A stretch of DNA of 64,000 nucleotides from Proteiniphilum propionicum (GTDB lineage Bacteria > Bacteroidota > Bacteroidia > Bacteroidales > Dysgonomonadaceae). The stretch covers positions 1,240,001 to 1,304,000 of the forward strand of contig NZ_CP073586.1 in NCBI RefSeq assembly GCF_022267555.1. The letters run 5' to 3'. The position numbers were made by a program, and so were the translations under genes. The notes below the pieces were generated by a model. The model was not told the DNA's origin. It made no database searches and was given only the letters and a program-made list of their open reading frames with translations. Shown piece by piece: positions 1-9,193 of the stretch. Position 1 is the first letter of the stretch. Each line of letters begins with the position of its first letter.

Positions 1-428
1 CCTTGAGGCGGCGTGTAGGGTTCTCCTTCGACCTGACTGCCAACCCTGTTGAGGATCCTGACCTGGTCAGTAAATATCCCGATATAAAAGGAGCCGACAA
101 AAATCTTATTCGCGAGATCAGGCGGGAACGTCGTATCGAACTGTTTGCCGAGGGCTATCGATGGGATGACCTTTGTCGCTGGAGAGCAGGAGTGAACCTG
201 TTGAACCGTGAGCGGAGAGGAGCGATTATGGATTCCAAATTCTATTCAGCAAAAGAGATCAATATGATCAGGGAGAAAATAGGATTCGATGAGGATGGAT
301 TCATTACTCCTTATGCCATAAGGGTTACATATAAACCCTCTTTCACGGAAAAAAACTATCTGTTCAATATTCCCATTGAAGAGACTTCTCTTAATCCTAA
401 TCTATTACCCGATAATCCGGGATGGTAA
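1..428 (+). CDS. SusD/RagB family outer-membrane glycan-binding lipoprotein, C-terminal part
   Basis: The gene runs off the left edge and only the last ~142 residues are present. The conserved SusD C-terminal helix is visible (IRRERRIELFAEGYRWDDL), as is the usual family ending, YLFNIPIEE followed by NPNLLPDNPGW. SusD proteins sit on the outer surface and cap a SusC TonB-dependent transporter to capture glycans. The partner susC should lie just left of the window. The following lipoprotein gene starts 20 bp downstream, so it is probably cotranscribed. The family assignment is firm; the substrate cannot be told from this fragment. Confidence 0.93.
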   Translation, partial: LRRRVGFSFDLTANPVEDPDLVSKYPDIKGADKNLIREIRRERRIELFAEGYRWDDLCRWRAGVNLLNRERRGAIMDSKFYSAKEINMIREKIGFDEDGFITPYAIRVTYKPSFTEKNYLFNIPIEETSLNPNLLPDNPGW

Positions 429-447
429 AACAATAAAAAATTGAAAC

Positions 448-1407
448 ATGATACGAATAAATGATTTAAAATCGAATAAAAAATATATTACTCTCTGGTA
501 CTTTGTATGTATGCTGTTTTTCAGCTGCTCTTCTTCATCTGATGAGGTGGTGGTGCCCGGCTTGCACAAAGGGGCGAAAACCCCGTTGATGCAATCGGTT
601 GCCGATTATATGGATAAGATCCAGGTGGTGGAAAAGGATTCGTCCTATCAGCTTACGGAGGGATTAACAATTACAGAGGTGAATTTCAGGTACTTGACCC
701 GGCCTACCCGGATGTTTGTTGCCGAGATCGATTTAGATAAAAATCTTTCGGTTGTGACATGTACGCCCAACAATGAAAATATTCAGAAAACACGTCAGAC
801 AATTCCGGAACAAATGATTTGGGCAGAAAAAGCGGGAAAGAATGTCGTACTTGGCGTAAATGGTGATTTTGCAGGTGAAAGCGCTGATAAAACAAAATTG
901 TTCACCATGAATATTTTTGTGAAGGACGGGCAGATACTGAAAGAGACCTATTATCCCGGGTATGAAGGCTTGTTTGTCGTTTTGAAGAATGGTGAAAGCA
1001 AAATAATTCACCCCAAGGACTTTGAGGGGATAAAAGACGATGTGCTGGAGGCCATGGGCGGATATCATTCGTTGGTAAGAGAGGGAGAGGAAAATAAAGA
1101 GATGCCTGTTGATGACCTTTCCATGCAGTTTGCTCCACGTACTTTTATTGGTTTGTCAAAAGATAATAAGAGATGTTTTCTGTTTGTGATAGATGGGCGT
1201 CAGGAAGGTTATTCTTCCGGGATGCGGCTGGAAGATGTCGCCACTTTATGTAAAGGCGCCGGATGCTACAATGCAATCAACCTGGATGGCGGAGGATCCA
1301 GTACTTTTGTCATCAAAGATAAAACAGGCAGTTTTAATGTATTGAACAAACCGTCCGACGGTCAATTGCGGCCGGTTATCAACGGATTAGTAGTTATAAA
1401 AAAATGA
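448..1407 (+). CDS. Phosphodiester glycosidase (NAGPA-type) domain lipoprotein
   Basis: A 319-residue protein with an N-terminal lipoprotein signal (hydrophobic stretch ending FFSC, then a Ser-rich linker). The rest resembles the NAGPA/DUF2233 phosphodiester glycosidase domain: a central VLGVNGDF segment and near the C terminus the hallmark NLDGGGSSTFVI (about residues 275-287), followed by a conserved RPVINGLVV ending. The family includes the mammalian uncovering enzyme that removes GlcNAc from phosphodiester-linked sugars, and bacterial members act on exopolysaccharides or glycan phosphodiesters. It lies between the SusD gene and the BACON protein, only 7 bp before the latter, so it is likely part of the same glycan-utilisation operon. 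The exact substrate is unknown. Confidence 0.85.
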   Translation: MIRINDLKSNKKYITLWYFVCMLFFSCSSSSDEVVVPGLHKGAKTPLMQSVADYMDKIQVVEKDSSYQLTEGLTITEVNFRYLTRPTRMFVAEIDLDKNLSVVTCTPNNENIQKTRQTIPEQMIWAEKAGKNVVLGVNGDFAGESADKTKLFTMNIFVKDGQILKETYYPGYEGLFVVLKNGESKIIHPKDFEGIKDDVLEAMGGYHSLVREGEENKEMPVDDLSMQFAPRTFIGLSKDNKRCFLFVIDGRQEGYSSGMRLEDVATLCKGAGCYNAINLDGGGSSTFVIKDKTGSFNVLNKPSDGQLRPVINGLVVIKK

Positions 1408-1414
1408 ACAAATC

Positions 1415-3286
1415 ATGAAAATATATAATTCCATATATCGAACTCTATTGGGAGTAATTGCATTTGCCTGTGTGTTGACGGCTTGTGACGATTCGTACGA
1501 AGTCCGCAGGGTAGAACCTAAAATAGATGTGCAGGAGTCCGTAACAAGCAGTCCGCAGACAATGCGTATGGTTGTGCCGTTAACCTCTTCATATCCTTGG
1601 TTTGCCGAGGCTTCCGGCGACTGGATTAATATGACTAAATACAGAGGACAAGCATTGAAAGCCGATTCCATTGTCTTTTCCTGCGAGGAGAACCAAAGTA
1701 TGGACGATCGTGAAGGCTGGATTGAAGTAAGGCTGATGGATCAGCTCAGTCAAAGAATAAAGGTAGTGCAAAAAGGGCGGGGGTCTCTTATCACGCTGCC
1801 TCAGAGCCTGGTCTATTTTAACCGGCAGGGTGGAGAGGTGATCATCGAAGTGGTCACTCATCAGGAATGGCAGCCGGAAGCGGCATCTAAGGACGGATTT
1901 ACCTTTACCAAGGTTGATAACGGACATTTAAAGATTACTGCTTCTCTAAACGCTTCAGGGAAGGATCAAACAACAGAAATAAAGTTGTTTGACAAAGACA
2001 GGACAACTGATGCCACATTGTCGATTATTCAAAAACCGGTTGATAAAATCTTGTTTATCCCTCTGGAAAAGGAGAAAAAAGATATTGTTATCAAGAAGGA
2101 GAGCTTTGCGATTGACATTCCGGTGACGTTGAATGTGGATTACGAGTGTGTTTCTTCCGGTTCGTGGATTGAGATAAAAGCTGATCAACAGCTGCAAGGC
2201 CATAACGTACAAAATGTAGTGGTTTCGGTAGATATTGAGAACAATCAGACAGGAGTGGAACGGGATGGATTTGTGGTGATAAAGAACAAAGGCAGCGTTG
2301 TTGAGGCATCCGACACCCTTTTCATCGCCCAGAGAGGAAAAAATCAGATAATTTACGTTAAGCCCGGCGGTAACAGCGACGGGACATCCTGGGAACAAGC
2401 CTTCGGCTCAATACACGATGCTATGGGGGCAGCTTCCAATAACGGAGATATGGAAATCTGGGTTGCCAGTGGGAATTATCAGTTTTCTTCTACGCTTACA
2501 TGGAAAGCAGTGAATGTATACGGGGGCTTTTCGGGAACGGAGACAAAACTTAAAGAGCGGAACCTGAAAAATAAACCCGTATTCAAAGGGGGCAATTTTA
2601 ATTTCATGAATGCCTGGAATAACAATGGCGATATCTGCTGGATGGATGGTATAGTTTTCACCGATTGTGATATTTACAAGAATACGGGCATGGGCTGTTT
2701 TGAGATCTATAAAAATCATGGCTTCCGTAACTGTGAATTCCGTGATTTAAAGCATGGAAGGCAGGTTTTCTACTTCAGCGAGTGCAAGCTTGTGAATTGT
2801 TTATTTTATAATATGCATTCTCAAAAGTATCTGATTAGAGGAGCCTCTTCTCAGTTTTATAATGTTACAATAGCTAATAGCATAACGGATGATACAGGTG
2901 CCTGGAACTCCAACTATTTTGAAAATGGAAGCAGATTATATAATACGGTGATTTGGAATGTGAGAAAGTCCGGGGGAAGTATTAATCGGGCATTGTCTTG
3001 CTGGAATGATGTCAAAGCGTTCAATTGTGCATTTTTGGGAGGTGTCAATGAGCCGGGTCTTCTCAGTTCCAATGGTATTGATTTGGAAGCTGATAATAGT
3101 GCACCCGGTGGCCCTCATTTTACCAATCCTACGGGCAATACACCGGACTTTTCACTCGCGGCCGGCTCGGTATGTATTGATGCAGGTGACTCCGGATATC
3201 CGGGTACATCCGTCGATATTGTTGGAAACACCCGTATCATCGGTTCATCCGTTGATATAGGAGCCTATGAGTATATGGTAAAATAA
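1415..3286 (+). CDS. BACON-domain and beta-helix exported lipoprotein
   Basis: A 623-residue protein with a lipoprotein-type signal (…VLTAC at about residue 24). Residues ~30-310 hold two or three BACON-like modules, seen as repeats of WI….WIEV…VVQKG and ….LFIAQRG strands, which are carbohydrate- or mucin-associated Ig-like folds in Bacteroidetes. From ~315 (IIYVKPGGNSDGTSW) the protein becomes a right-handed parallel beta-helix with short turn repeats, ending in the choice-of-anchor type motif SVDIGAYEY. Such helices bind or cleave polysaccharides, but no catalytic residues could be assigned. It probably acts on the cell surface with the neighbouring Sus proteins. A hairpin terminator follows. 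Confidence 0.8.
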   Translation: MKIYNSIYRTLLGVIAFACVLTACDDSYEVRRVEPKIDVQESVTSSPQTMRMVVPLTSSYPWFAEASGDWINMTKYRGQALKADSIVFSCEENQSMDDREGWIEVRLMDQLSQRIKVVQKGRGSLITLPQSLVYFNRQGGEVIIEVVTHQEWQPEAASKDGFTFTKVDNGHLKITASLNASGKDQTTEIKLFDKDRTTDATLSIIQKPVDKILFIPLEKEKKDIVIKKESFAIDIPVTLNVDYECVSSGSWIEIKADQQLQGHNVQNVVVSVDIENNQTGVERDGFVVIKNKGSVVEASDTLFIAQRGKNQIIYVKPGGNSDGTSWEQAFGSIHDAMGAASNNGDMEIWVASGNYQFSSTLTWKAVNVYGGFSGTETKLKERNLKNKPVFKGGNFNFMNAWNNNGDICWMDGIVFTDCDIYKNTGMGCFEIYKNHGFRNCEFRDLKHGRQVFYFSECKLVNCLFYNMHSQKYLIRGASSQFYNVTIANSITDDTGAWNSNYFENGSRLYNTVIWNVRKSGGSINRALSCWNDVKAFNCAFLGGVNEPGLLSSNGIDLEADNSAPGGPHFTNPTGNTPDFSLAAGSVCIDAGDSGYPGTSVDIVGNTRIIGSSVDIGAYEYMVK

Positions 3287-3317
3287 TTTGAATGGATAGA
3301 CAATAAATCGAAAATCT

Positions 3318-3352
3318 GAAATAGCAGGGAAAAATCTCTCTGCTATTTCTTT
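3318..3352 (+). terminator. Hairpin terminator after the BACON protein
   Basis: GAAATAGCAG (3318-3327) is perfectly repeated in inverse as CTGCTATTTC (3340-3349), with a 12-nt loop and a short T-rich tail. It lies 31 bp after the stop codon. It probably gives partial termination or protects the upstream mRNA end before the next lipoprotein gene. Confidence 0.6.
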
Positions 3353-3364
3353 AAAATTGAAAAA

Positions 3365-4306
3365 ATGAACAGAAAATTAATTTCCTGCCATTTTATTTTC
3401 ATGTTGATTGGCATCGTTATCATGAGTTGCGGATGCAGCTGCAGCAAAGAGGCCGTTATAACGAATAAACCGGAAAAAAACTTTACATTACCGGAAAAAG
3501 CTATTGTGGTCACCAATCAGGCGAATGCCTCTATTGTGATAGCAGATATGGTTACGCAGAAGATTGTATGGGAGTGGAACCCACTGTCGGGAAAGATACC
3601 GCAGGAAAGGAGATCATGGTTTAGCAACCCCAGCGAGGTGAAGCCGGTATATGATAACAGCTGTATATTGATGACGGCATCAGGCGGCGCGGTGGCACTG
3701 ATCCGCATAGCCGACAAGAAAGTTTTGTTCTACGGGTATGCCGGCGTTAATCCGCACTCGGCGGAACTGCTTCCCGACGGGAATATTGTTACCGCCTCTT
3801 CCACCGACGGGATTCTGGCTACATTCCGTACCGATACCCTGAAAGGATACGGCGAGATGGTCGCCAAATATGAGCTTCCGGCCGCTCACAATCTATTTTG
3901 GGATAAGAAACGGGGCAAGCTTTATTCGGCGACACATGTGATGAATATTTACGATTACAACGGACAGAAAGACAAACCGCTTCTCAAGAATCAAATGAAG
4001 GTCGAAGTAGCTTCGAGCGATGAACCTCTTCGCTCTTCACACGATCTGTTTCCCGTAAACGGTGAAGAAGATATGTTGTGGCTTACGACCAACGAAAGGG
4101 TTTGGAAATATGATCAGAAAAGCAATAGAATCCAATCGGCATATCGTTTTCCGGCGGTAAAAAGTATTTCCGATTCCCGTTTCGGAACAATCATGCTGTG
4201 TCCCGACGAAGAGTGGTGGGCAGATCATTTGGTGGACGAAAACGGAAATGTTGTATTTAGGGCTTATGGGTTTAAAATTTATAAAGCTCGTTGGATCGTT
4301 AAATAA
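3365..4306 (+). CDS. Beta-propeller-like lipoprotein (DUF6528-like)
   Basis: A 313-residue protein with an N-terminal signal ending in a Cys-rich lipobox region (MSCGCSCSKEA). The body shows repeating blade-like segments: IVVTNQANASIVIADMVTQK, then SCILMTASGGAVALIRIADKK, LLPDGNIVTASSTDG, and GKLYSATHVMNIYD. This pattern is typical of a six-bladed PQQ/strictosidine-like propeller, and in Bacteroides PULs such proteins are annotated as DUF6528. No catalytic motif was recognised. It is the fourth gene of the run and faces the same way as the GH123-like gene, which starts 98 bp later. A surface glycan-binding or accessory role is an inference from position. Confidence 0.65.
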   Translation: MNRKLISCHFIFMLIGIVIMSCGCSCSKEAVITNKPEKNFTLPEKAIVVTNQANASIVIADMVTQKIVWEWNPLSGKIPQERRSWFSNPSEVKPVYDNSCILMTASGGAVALIRIADKKVLFYGYAGVNPHSAELLPDGNIVTASSTDGILATFRTDTLKGYGEMVAKYELPAAHNLFWDKKRGKLYSATHVMNIYDYNGQKDKPLLKNQMKVEVASSDEPLRSSHDLFPVNGEEDMLWLTTNERVWKYDQKSNRIQSAYRFPAVKSISDSRFGTIMLCPDEEWWADHLVDENGNVVFRAYGFKIYKARWIVK

Positions 4307-4404
4307 ATATATGTGCAGAAGGGATAGTTATTGCCGATTTAACATGATAGCTGGTTAAAATATGCTATCTTTAACGCTTTGAAATAATTTTAAAACTAAT
4401 TTTT

Positions 4405-6153
4405 ATGATTCGATTTTACCCTCTTGTATTCTTACTTTTGATAGTAGGTTGTTCGCAACCTGCCCAAACTTTTAAAACATGTCAGACCTATGACGAAGCT
4501 GATCTTCCCGTGACAATCAGCTCTAACTGGGAAGCACTGGCTAAAGGCTTGCAGGTGTCTGTCGGAAGCATCGATACACGCTACCTGAAACATGAAATAC
4601 CGGAAATAACCCTACATAAACAATGGCAAGGCGTTGCATGGAGGGGAGAACGTGTCTCGGCTCAGATGATTGTTTGGAGTAAAGATAGCGTTTCCCGGAT
4701 TGGATGCCTGTTTAGCGATTTTAAAACATCCGACGGGAAAATTATTTCTGCAGATGCCGCGAACATTAATTTTGTACGCTATGTAATCACAGATGAGTTT
4801 GCAGAAGGGTGCGGGCACCGAAAGCCTGAAGATTTCGCTTCATCGCTCAGTGCCGATGTTCTTGATAACGTATCCTGTTTCAACCTATCTCCCAACACAA
4901 CACGACCCGTATGGATAACGATAGATGTTCCCGCAGATGCGGAGCCCGGTATTTACACATCTACGCTACAGGTTTTTGCCGGAGGAAAAAAGAGAGATAA
5001 AATCTCATTCCAGCTTGAAGTGCTTCCTCAGACCCTGCCTCCAGGGACAGAATGGACTTTCCATTTGGACCTGTGGCAGAATCCCTATGCGGTGGCCCGT
5101 GTTGCAGGCGTGGAGCCTTGGTCTCAAGGACACTGGGATGCTCTTCGGCCTGTAATGAAGATGCTGGCCGATGCGGGTCAGAAAGTTATTACTGCTACGT
5201 TGAACAAACGACCATGGAACGGACAAACCGAGGATGCGTTCGACAGCATGATTGGCTGGACAAAAAAACCGGACGGCTCATGGGCATTCGATTATACCTT
5301 TTTCGACAATTGGGTTCAATTCATGATGGACCTGGGTATAAAAAAGCAAATCAATTGCTATACCATGGTCCCGTGGGGAAATACATTCTACTACTTCGAT
5401 GAAAGTGAAGGGAAAGAGATGAAAATTACTGCTGCACCGGGAACGAAAGAGTACGCTGGTTTGTGGAAACCTTTTTTGGCAGACTTTGTGGAACACCTCG
5501 ATCAAAAAGGGTGGCGCGAAATTACCCGTATTGCCATGGACGAACGTAATCCTGTAGAAATGAAAGCGATGCTGAAGTTGCTGGAAGAGGCAGCACCCGG
5601 AATGGGGGTGGCATTGGCCGACAACCACAAAAGCTACAAAGAATATCCCGACCAGTTGACCGATTTGTGTGTAGCACACGGAGCGGAGGTTGATCTGGAA
5701 GACCGTATATACCGGGCAGAGAAGGGTTATGTCACTACCTGGTATGTCTGTTGTTCAGATGTATTCCCAAATGTGTTCACCTTCTCCGATCCCGCAGAAG
5801 GAGCTTTTATCGGCTGGTACACCATGGCTGCCGGTTTCGATGGATTCCTGCGCTGGGCATATAACAGCTGGGTAAAAGAGCCGCTTATCGACTCGCGTTT
5901 TCGAACCTGGCCCGCCGGAGATACTTATGTGGTTTATCCCGATGGACGCAGCTCCATCCGTTTTGAACGGCTTCGTGAAGGTATTCAGGATGCTGAGAAA
6001 ATTCGTATCCTGCGGAAAAACCTGCAGAACGAGCCTGAGAAGTTAAAACAACTGGAAGAAATGTTAAGGCGTTTTAATATCATAGAAAGGCCGGAAGATC
6101 TGAACAACCTTATGAGGGATGGCAAGGAGCTTTTGGAAAATTTATCACGGTAA
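4405..6153 (+). CDS. GH123-like glycoside hydrolase (DUF4091) lipoprotein
   Basis: A 582-residue protein with a lipoprotein signal (LLLIVGC at residues 11-17). The N-terminal ~200 residues form a beta-sandwich-like region; the remainder matches the DUF4091/GH123 catalytic fold, with the C-terminal segment DGFLRWAYNSW…WPAGDTYVVYPDG and REGIQDAEKIRIL characteristic of the family. GH123 enzymes are beta-N-acetylgalactosaminidases using substrate-assisted catalysis by an Asp-Glu pair; a candidate pair is D379-E380 in IAMDERNPVEMK. The length agrees with family members (~550-600). With the phosphodiester glycosidase and BACON protein this suggests a GalNAc-containing host or microbial glycan as substrate. 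The strand ends in a strong terminator. Confidence 0.83.
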   Translation: MIRFYPLVFLLLIVGCSQPAQTFKTCQTYDEADLPVTISSNWEALAKGLQVSVGSIDTRYLKHEIPEITLHKQWQGVAWRGERVSAQMIVWSKDSVSRIGCLFSDFKTSDGKIISADAANINFVRYVITDEFAEGCGHRKPEDFASSLSADVLDNVSCFNLSPNTTRPVWITIDVPADAEPGIYTSTLQVFAGGKKRDKISFQLEVLPQTLPPGTEWTFHLDLWQNPYAVARVAGVEPWSQGHWDALRPVMKMLADAGQKVITATLNKRPWNGQTEDAFDSMIGWTKKPDGSWAFDYTFFDNWVQFMMDLGIKKQINCYTMVPWGNTFYYFDESEGKEMKITAAPGTKEYAGLWKPFLADFVEHLDQKGWREITRIAMDERNPVEMKAMLKLLEEAAPGMGVALADNHKSYKEYPDQLTDLCVAHGAEVDLEDRIYRAEKGYVTTWYVCCSDVFPNVFTFSDPAEGAFIGWYTMAAGFDGFLRWAYNSWVKEPLIDSRFRTWPAGDTYVVYPDGRSSIRFERLREGIQDAEKIRILRKNLQNEPEKLKQLEEMLRRFNIIERPEDLNNLMRDGKELLENLSR

Positions 6154-6168
6154 TAGACATAAGAGACA

Positions 6169-6207
6169 GTTGAGCCACTCTCATCCAGAGGGTGGCTCAA
6201 CTTTATA
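6169..6207. terminator. Bidirectional terminator between GH123-like gene and corA
   Basis: A 14-bp stem (6169-6182 against 6188-6201, one G-T pair, outer ten pairs GTTGAGCCAC/GTGGCTCAAC perfect) with the 5-nt loop ATCCA, followed by TTTATAT. It lies between two convergent genes, 16 bp after the upstream stop and 13 bp before the corA stop, so it can serve both strands. Confidence 0.85.
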
Positions 6208-6213
6208 TATTGG

Positions 6214-7158
6214 CTACAACCACTTTTTCTTCTTAAAATAGTAGAGGATAAAAAGTGAGGAGAGAATCATCAGCAGAAGGGCAACCGGATAACCCCATTT
6301 TTTATCTAGCTCGGGCATAATGTCGAAGTTCATCCCGTAGATACTTGCTATAAGGGTAGGCGGCATGAAAATTACAGAGACAATGGTGAAAATTTTTATG
6401 ATCTTGTTCTGCTCAATATTTACATATCCAAGGAAAGTATCTTGTAGATAGTCGAGGCGATCGAAGCTGAATTTGATGTGCTCCACCAGCGAGTTGATGT
6501 CTTTGATGATTATAGTGAGCTTGGGTTGGAGCTCTGCGGAAATAAATTCGCTACGCAACATACTTGAAACGGTGCGTTGCTTGTCGATGATGTTCTCACG
6601 AAGCAGCATGGTTTTTTCCTGCAGGTTCTTAATCTCTGAAAGCAGCTCTTCATCGGCCTCCTTTAGCGATAGAGAGTTACTTAGCTGCGTAATCTTTTGT
6701 GTCATATTCTCTATCATGTCGGCATCGAACTCCACTCGGGTCTCCAGGAGTGCAACCAGCACGTGGGCACCAGTAGGATAGTTTTTGGGATTGGCCGATA
6801 TCTTTTTTACCGTTTCATGAAACGAAATCAACTCTTCAGAACGAACGGTGACAAGAATATTGTTTTTAAGAATAAAGGAGACCGGATCGGTTTCGAAATT
6901 CGACAACAAAAAGTTGGAGTTCACAATCAGCGTGTCGTTTGTTTCAATATAGCGTGACGACATCTCAATCTCGATCATCTCCTCCTCTTCCTGGATATAT
7001 ATTTTGAGGAAATCTTCGAGTTCGTTCTCTATCTCTTCGTCCACGTCGTTAAGATCTATCCATAAAAAGTTCTGGATAGGGTTTGATTTCAAGAATTCAA
7101 GGCTGCGGCTTAATCTCACGATGCCGTCTTTATGATAAAACAATTTTACTTCCGCCAT
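6214..7158 (-). CDS. corA: CorA-family magnesium/cobalt transporter
   Basis: A 314-residue protein. The signature motif YGMNF is present near the C terminus, between the end of TM1 (IFTIVSVIFMPPTLIASIYGMNF) and TM2 (GYPVALLLMILSSLFILYYF). It ends in a Lys-rich tail (KKKKWL), as usual for CorA. The large N-terminal part is the cytoplasmic alpha/beta funnel domain with long helices. CorA forms a homopentameric inner-membrane channel for Mg2+ (also Co2+/Ni2+). Length and topology are normal. It lies 32 bp downstream of rsmA on the same strand, so the two may be cotranscribed from the rsmA promoter. Confidence 0.95.
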   Translation of the reverse strand: MAEVKLFYHKDGIVRLSRSLEFLKSNPIQNFLWIDLNDVDEEIENELEDFLKIYIQEEEEMIEIEMSSRYIETNDTLIVNSNFLLSNFETDPVSFILKNNILVTVRSEELISFHETVKKISANPKNYPTGAHVLVALLETRVEFDADMIENMTQKITQLSNSLSLKEADEELLSEIKNLQEKTMLLRENIIDKQRTVSSMLRSEFISAELQPKLTIIIKDINSLVEHIKFSFDRLDYLQDTFLGYVNIEQNKIIKIFTIVSVIFMPPTLIASIYGMNFDIMPELDKKWGYPVALLLMILSSLFILYYFKKKKWL

Positions 7159-7190
7159 GATGTCTTTTTTTTAATCGTGAATCGAATAAT

Positions 7191-7991
7191 TTATTTCTTC
7201 TCTGTTCGAGGTAGCCCGGCCAAAGGCTCAAGCAGATTGGTTAGTTGCTCGAATTGTTCAATGGACAGTTGTTCGGGGCGCTTTGTAAGCATTGGGTCTG
7301 ATGGCAATGTACTCTCTTCTGTTAGTAGTGGCCTAATGGAGTTACGAAGCATCTTCCGTCGCTGGTTAAAGCTTGTCTTTACTACTGTTTTGAATAATTT
7401 TTCATTGCAGTTGAGCTGTTGTCGCTTGTTTCGTGTAAGCCTTACAACCGCCGATTTGACCTTTGGCGGAGGAATAAACGATTGCTCGCCTACCGTGAAT
7501 AGGTACTCAATATCGTACCATGTCTGAAGCAAAACACTCAAAATGCCGTATGTCTTGCTTCCGGGCGATGCGATCATGCGTTCTGCAACCTCCTTTTGTA
7601 TCATACCTGAGCAACAGGGAATGAAATCTTTGTTGTCAAGCACTTTGAAAAATATTTGCGATGAGATATTGTAAGGGTAATTGCCGATAATGCAGAAGCT
7701 CCCATCGTAGTATTCGTTGAAATTCATCCGGAGGAAATCCTGCTGTAGAATTTTTCCATGCAGCTCCGGGAAATGCTCGTTCAGATATGCAATGGATTCA
7801 CGGTCTATCTCTGCCACGGTGAGGTCCCTATTGTTTTGAAGCAGAAACCGTGTGAGCATACCTGTACCGGGACCCACCTCCAAAACAGGAAGAGATGGGA
7901 AGTCATCGAGTGTTGCCGCAATGCGGCAAGCTATCTCCTCATCTTTGAGAAAATGCTGCCCCAGGTTTTTTTTTGCTCTTACCGGAAACAT
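7191..7991 (-). CDS. rsmA: 16S rRNA (adenine1518-N6/adenine1519-N6)-dimethyltransferase
   Basis: A 266-residue KsgA/RsmA protein. The family N-terminus ARKNLGQHFL is seen as AKKNLGQHFLKD, then SAM-binding motif I VLEVGPGTGMLTR and the catalytic motif IV NYPYNISSQIFF. The C-terminal helical domain has QRRKMLRNS. It dimethylates two adjacent adenines in the 3' hairpin of 16S rRNA during late 30S assembly. The length is standard. A canonical Bacteroidetes promoter lies upstream on this strand at 8027-8061. It is divergent from the flippase-like gene and is followed by corA. Confidence 0.97.
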   Translation of the reverse strand: MFPVRAKKNLGQHFLKDEEIACRIAATLDDFPSLPVLEVGPGTGMLTRFLLQNNRDLTVAEIDRESIAYLNEHFPELHGKILQQDFLRMNFNEYYDGSFCIIGNYPYNISSQIFFKVLDNKDFIPCCSGMIQKEVAERMIASPGSKTYGILSVLLQTWYDIEYLFTVGEQSFIPPPKVKSAVVRLTRNKRQQLNCNEKLFKTVVKTSFNQRRKMLRNSIRPLLTEESTLPSDPMLTKRPEQLSIEQFEQLTNLLEPLAGLPRTEKK

Positions 7992-8026
7992 TGCAATATG
8001 ACGATTATTCCTTATCTTTACGGCCG

Positions 8027-8061
8027 CAAAGTTAACATTTTATTGTGTAAAATCAGACAAA
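8027..8061 (-). promoter_or_regulatory. rsmA promoter
   Basis: On the minus strand TAACTTTG (8027-8034) matches the -7 consensus TAnnTTTG exactly and TTTG lies at 8058-8061. The 23-bp spacer is slightly longer than the usual 19-21. The distance to the rsmA start (7991) is about 36 bp. Confidence 0.6.
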
Positions 8062-8103
8062 CGTATTCTTAAAAAAGAGGATACAATTATAGATGTTACG
8101 TGT

Positions 8104-9189
8104 TTGGGTATCTCTTTATTAAAAGAAGGTACCCGGTTGTATAAGATAATAATCGTTTTATCGGTGAAAATAAATTCAGAATCTGTAAAGAGTTTACTTA
8201 AGACTGTAATCTCTTTGCTGCTCGGCCTTGTAATAATCTGGGCAATGTATCGGAATACCGATATGGGGGAACTGTGGCAGATAGTTAAATCAGCTAATCT
8301 GGGAATTATTGGTTTATCACTTATTTTCGGGCTTATAGGGAATACCCTCAGAGGGTTGAGATGGGAGCTGTTTTTAAACTCGCTGGGGTATCATCCGCCA
8401 AGATCCAGTGTTATTTATGCTACGCTTGGAAATTATGCAGTGAACTTTGTATTACCGCGTGCCGGTGATATATGGCGATGTGGTGTGGTAAGCAAATATG
8501 ATAAGATTCCCTTCACCAAAACACTGGAGACTTTTTTAGTGGATAAGATGGTTGATGTGATTTCGGGATTGACTGTTGTGTTTATCAGCGTGGTGCTGTA
8601 TATCGACTTTTTTGTCTCCTATTTCAATGACAACCCTCAGTTTGAAGAAAGTATGAGGCATATAATCACTTCTGAATGGATTTATGTTGTTTTGGTGATA
8701 ATCTTGTTGATTGTCATATTGTTTGGTACGGCCTTCAGGAAGTCACCCATAATGATGAAGGTGAAAAATTTTATTGATACACTCAAATATGACTGGTTGC
8801 TGATATCGCGGATGAAGGAGAAAAGGCGTATAATAATTTACACAATCCTTCTATGGTTATGTTTTTATTTGTATTTTTACATTTGCTTTTTTGCGTTCGA
8901 TTTTACAAGGGGACTGGGCCCTTTGGCCGGGCTGATTGTGTTCGCGATGACAAATATCGGTATTTCCGTACCAATTCAGGGCGGAATAGGGCCATGGCAC
9001 TTCATGGTTATATCTTCGCTTTTAATATTAGGAGTTGCCGAAAATGAGGCACTTGCATTTGCAGGAGCAGTATTTACAATTCAGTCGGTATGGCAGATAC
9101 TTTACGGGCTCGTAGGAGTGTTTGCATTACCATATGTAAAAAGAGAACACAAGGAAATTGAAACCCAAATGACCAATCTAAAAAAATAA
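8104..9189 (+). CDS. Lysylphosphatidylglycerol synthase TM-domain (UPF0104/flippase-like) membrane protein
   Basis: A protein of up to 361 residues with about eight hydrophobic segments, starting with SLLLGLVIIWAMY and ending with IQSVWQILYGLVGVFALPYV. The conserved family segment LRGLRWELFLNSLGY…NFVLPRAGDIWRCGVVSKYD (glycine/proline motif after TM3) and PIQGGIGPWHFMV are typical of the UPF0104/YbhN/AglD group, which are thought to be lipid-linked transporters or flippases without the synthase domain. The start is uncertain: TTG at 8104, TTG at 8137 (preceded by AAGAAGG) and GTG at 8164 are in frame. The family's usual N-terminus favours 8137 or 8164. pepD follows after 4 bp. Confidence 0.88.
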   Translation: MGISLLKEGTRLYKIIIVLSVKINSESVKSLLKTVISLLLGLVIIWAMYRNTDMGELWQIVKSANLGIIGLSLIFGLIGNTLRGLRWELFLNSLGYHPPRSSVIYATLGNYAVNFVLPRAGDIWRCGVVSKYDKIPFTKTLETFLVDKMVDVISGLTVVFISVVLYIDFFVSYFNDNPQFEESMRHIITSEWIYVVLVIILLIVILFGTAFRKSPIMMKVKNFIDTLKYDWLLISRMKEKRRIIIYTILLWLCFYLYFYICFFAFDFTRGLGPLAGLIVFAMTNIGISVPIQGGIGPWHFMVISSLLILGVAENEALAFAGAVFTIQSVWQILYGLVGVFALPYVKREHKEIETQMTNLKK

Positions 9190-9193
9190 AAAT

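Noticed and set aside
4335-4385. GATAGC/GCTATC hairpin before the GH123-like gene as a terminator
   Set aside because: Only six pairs with a long loop and no T run; could be chance.
7132-7527. 131-codon plus-strand frame over corA/rsmA
   Set aside because: Antisense shadow of two confident genes.
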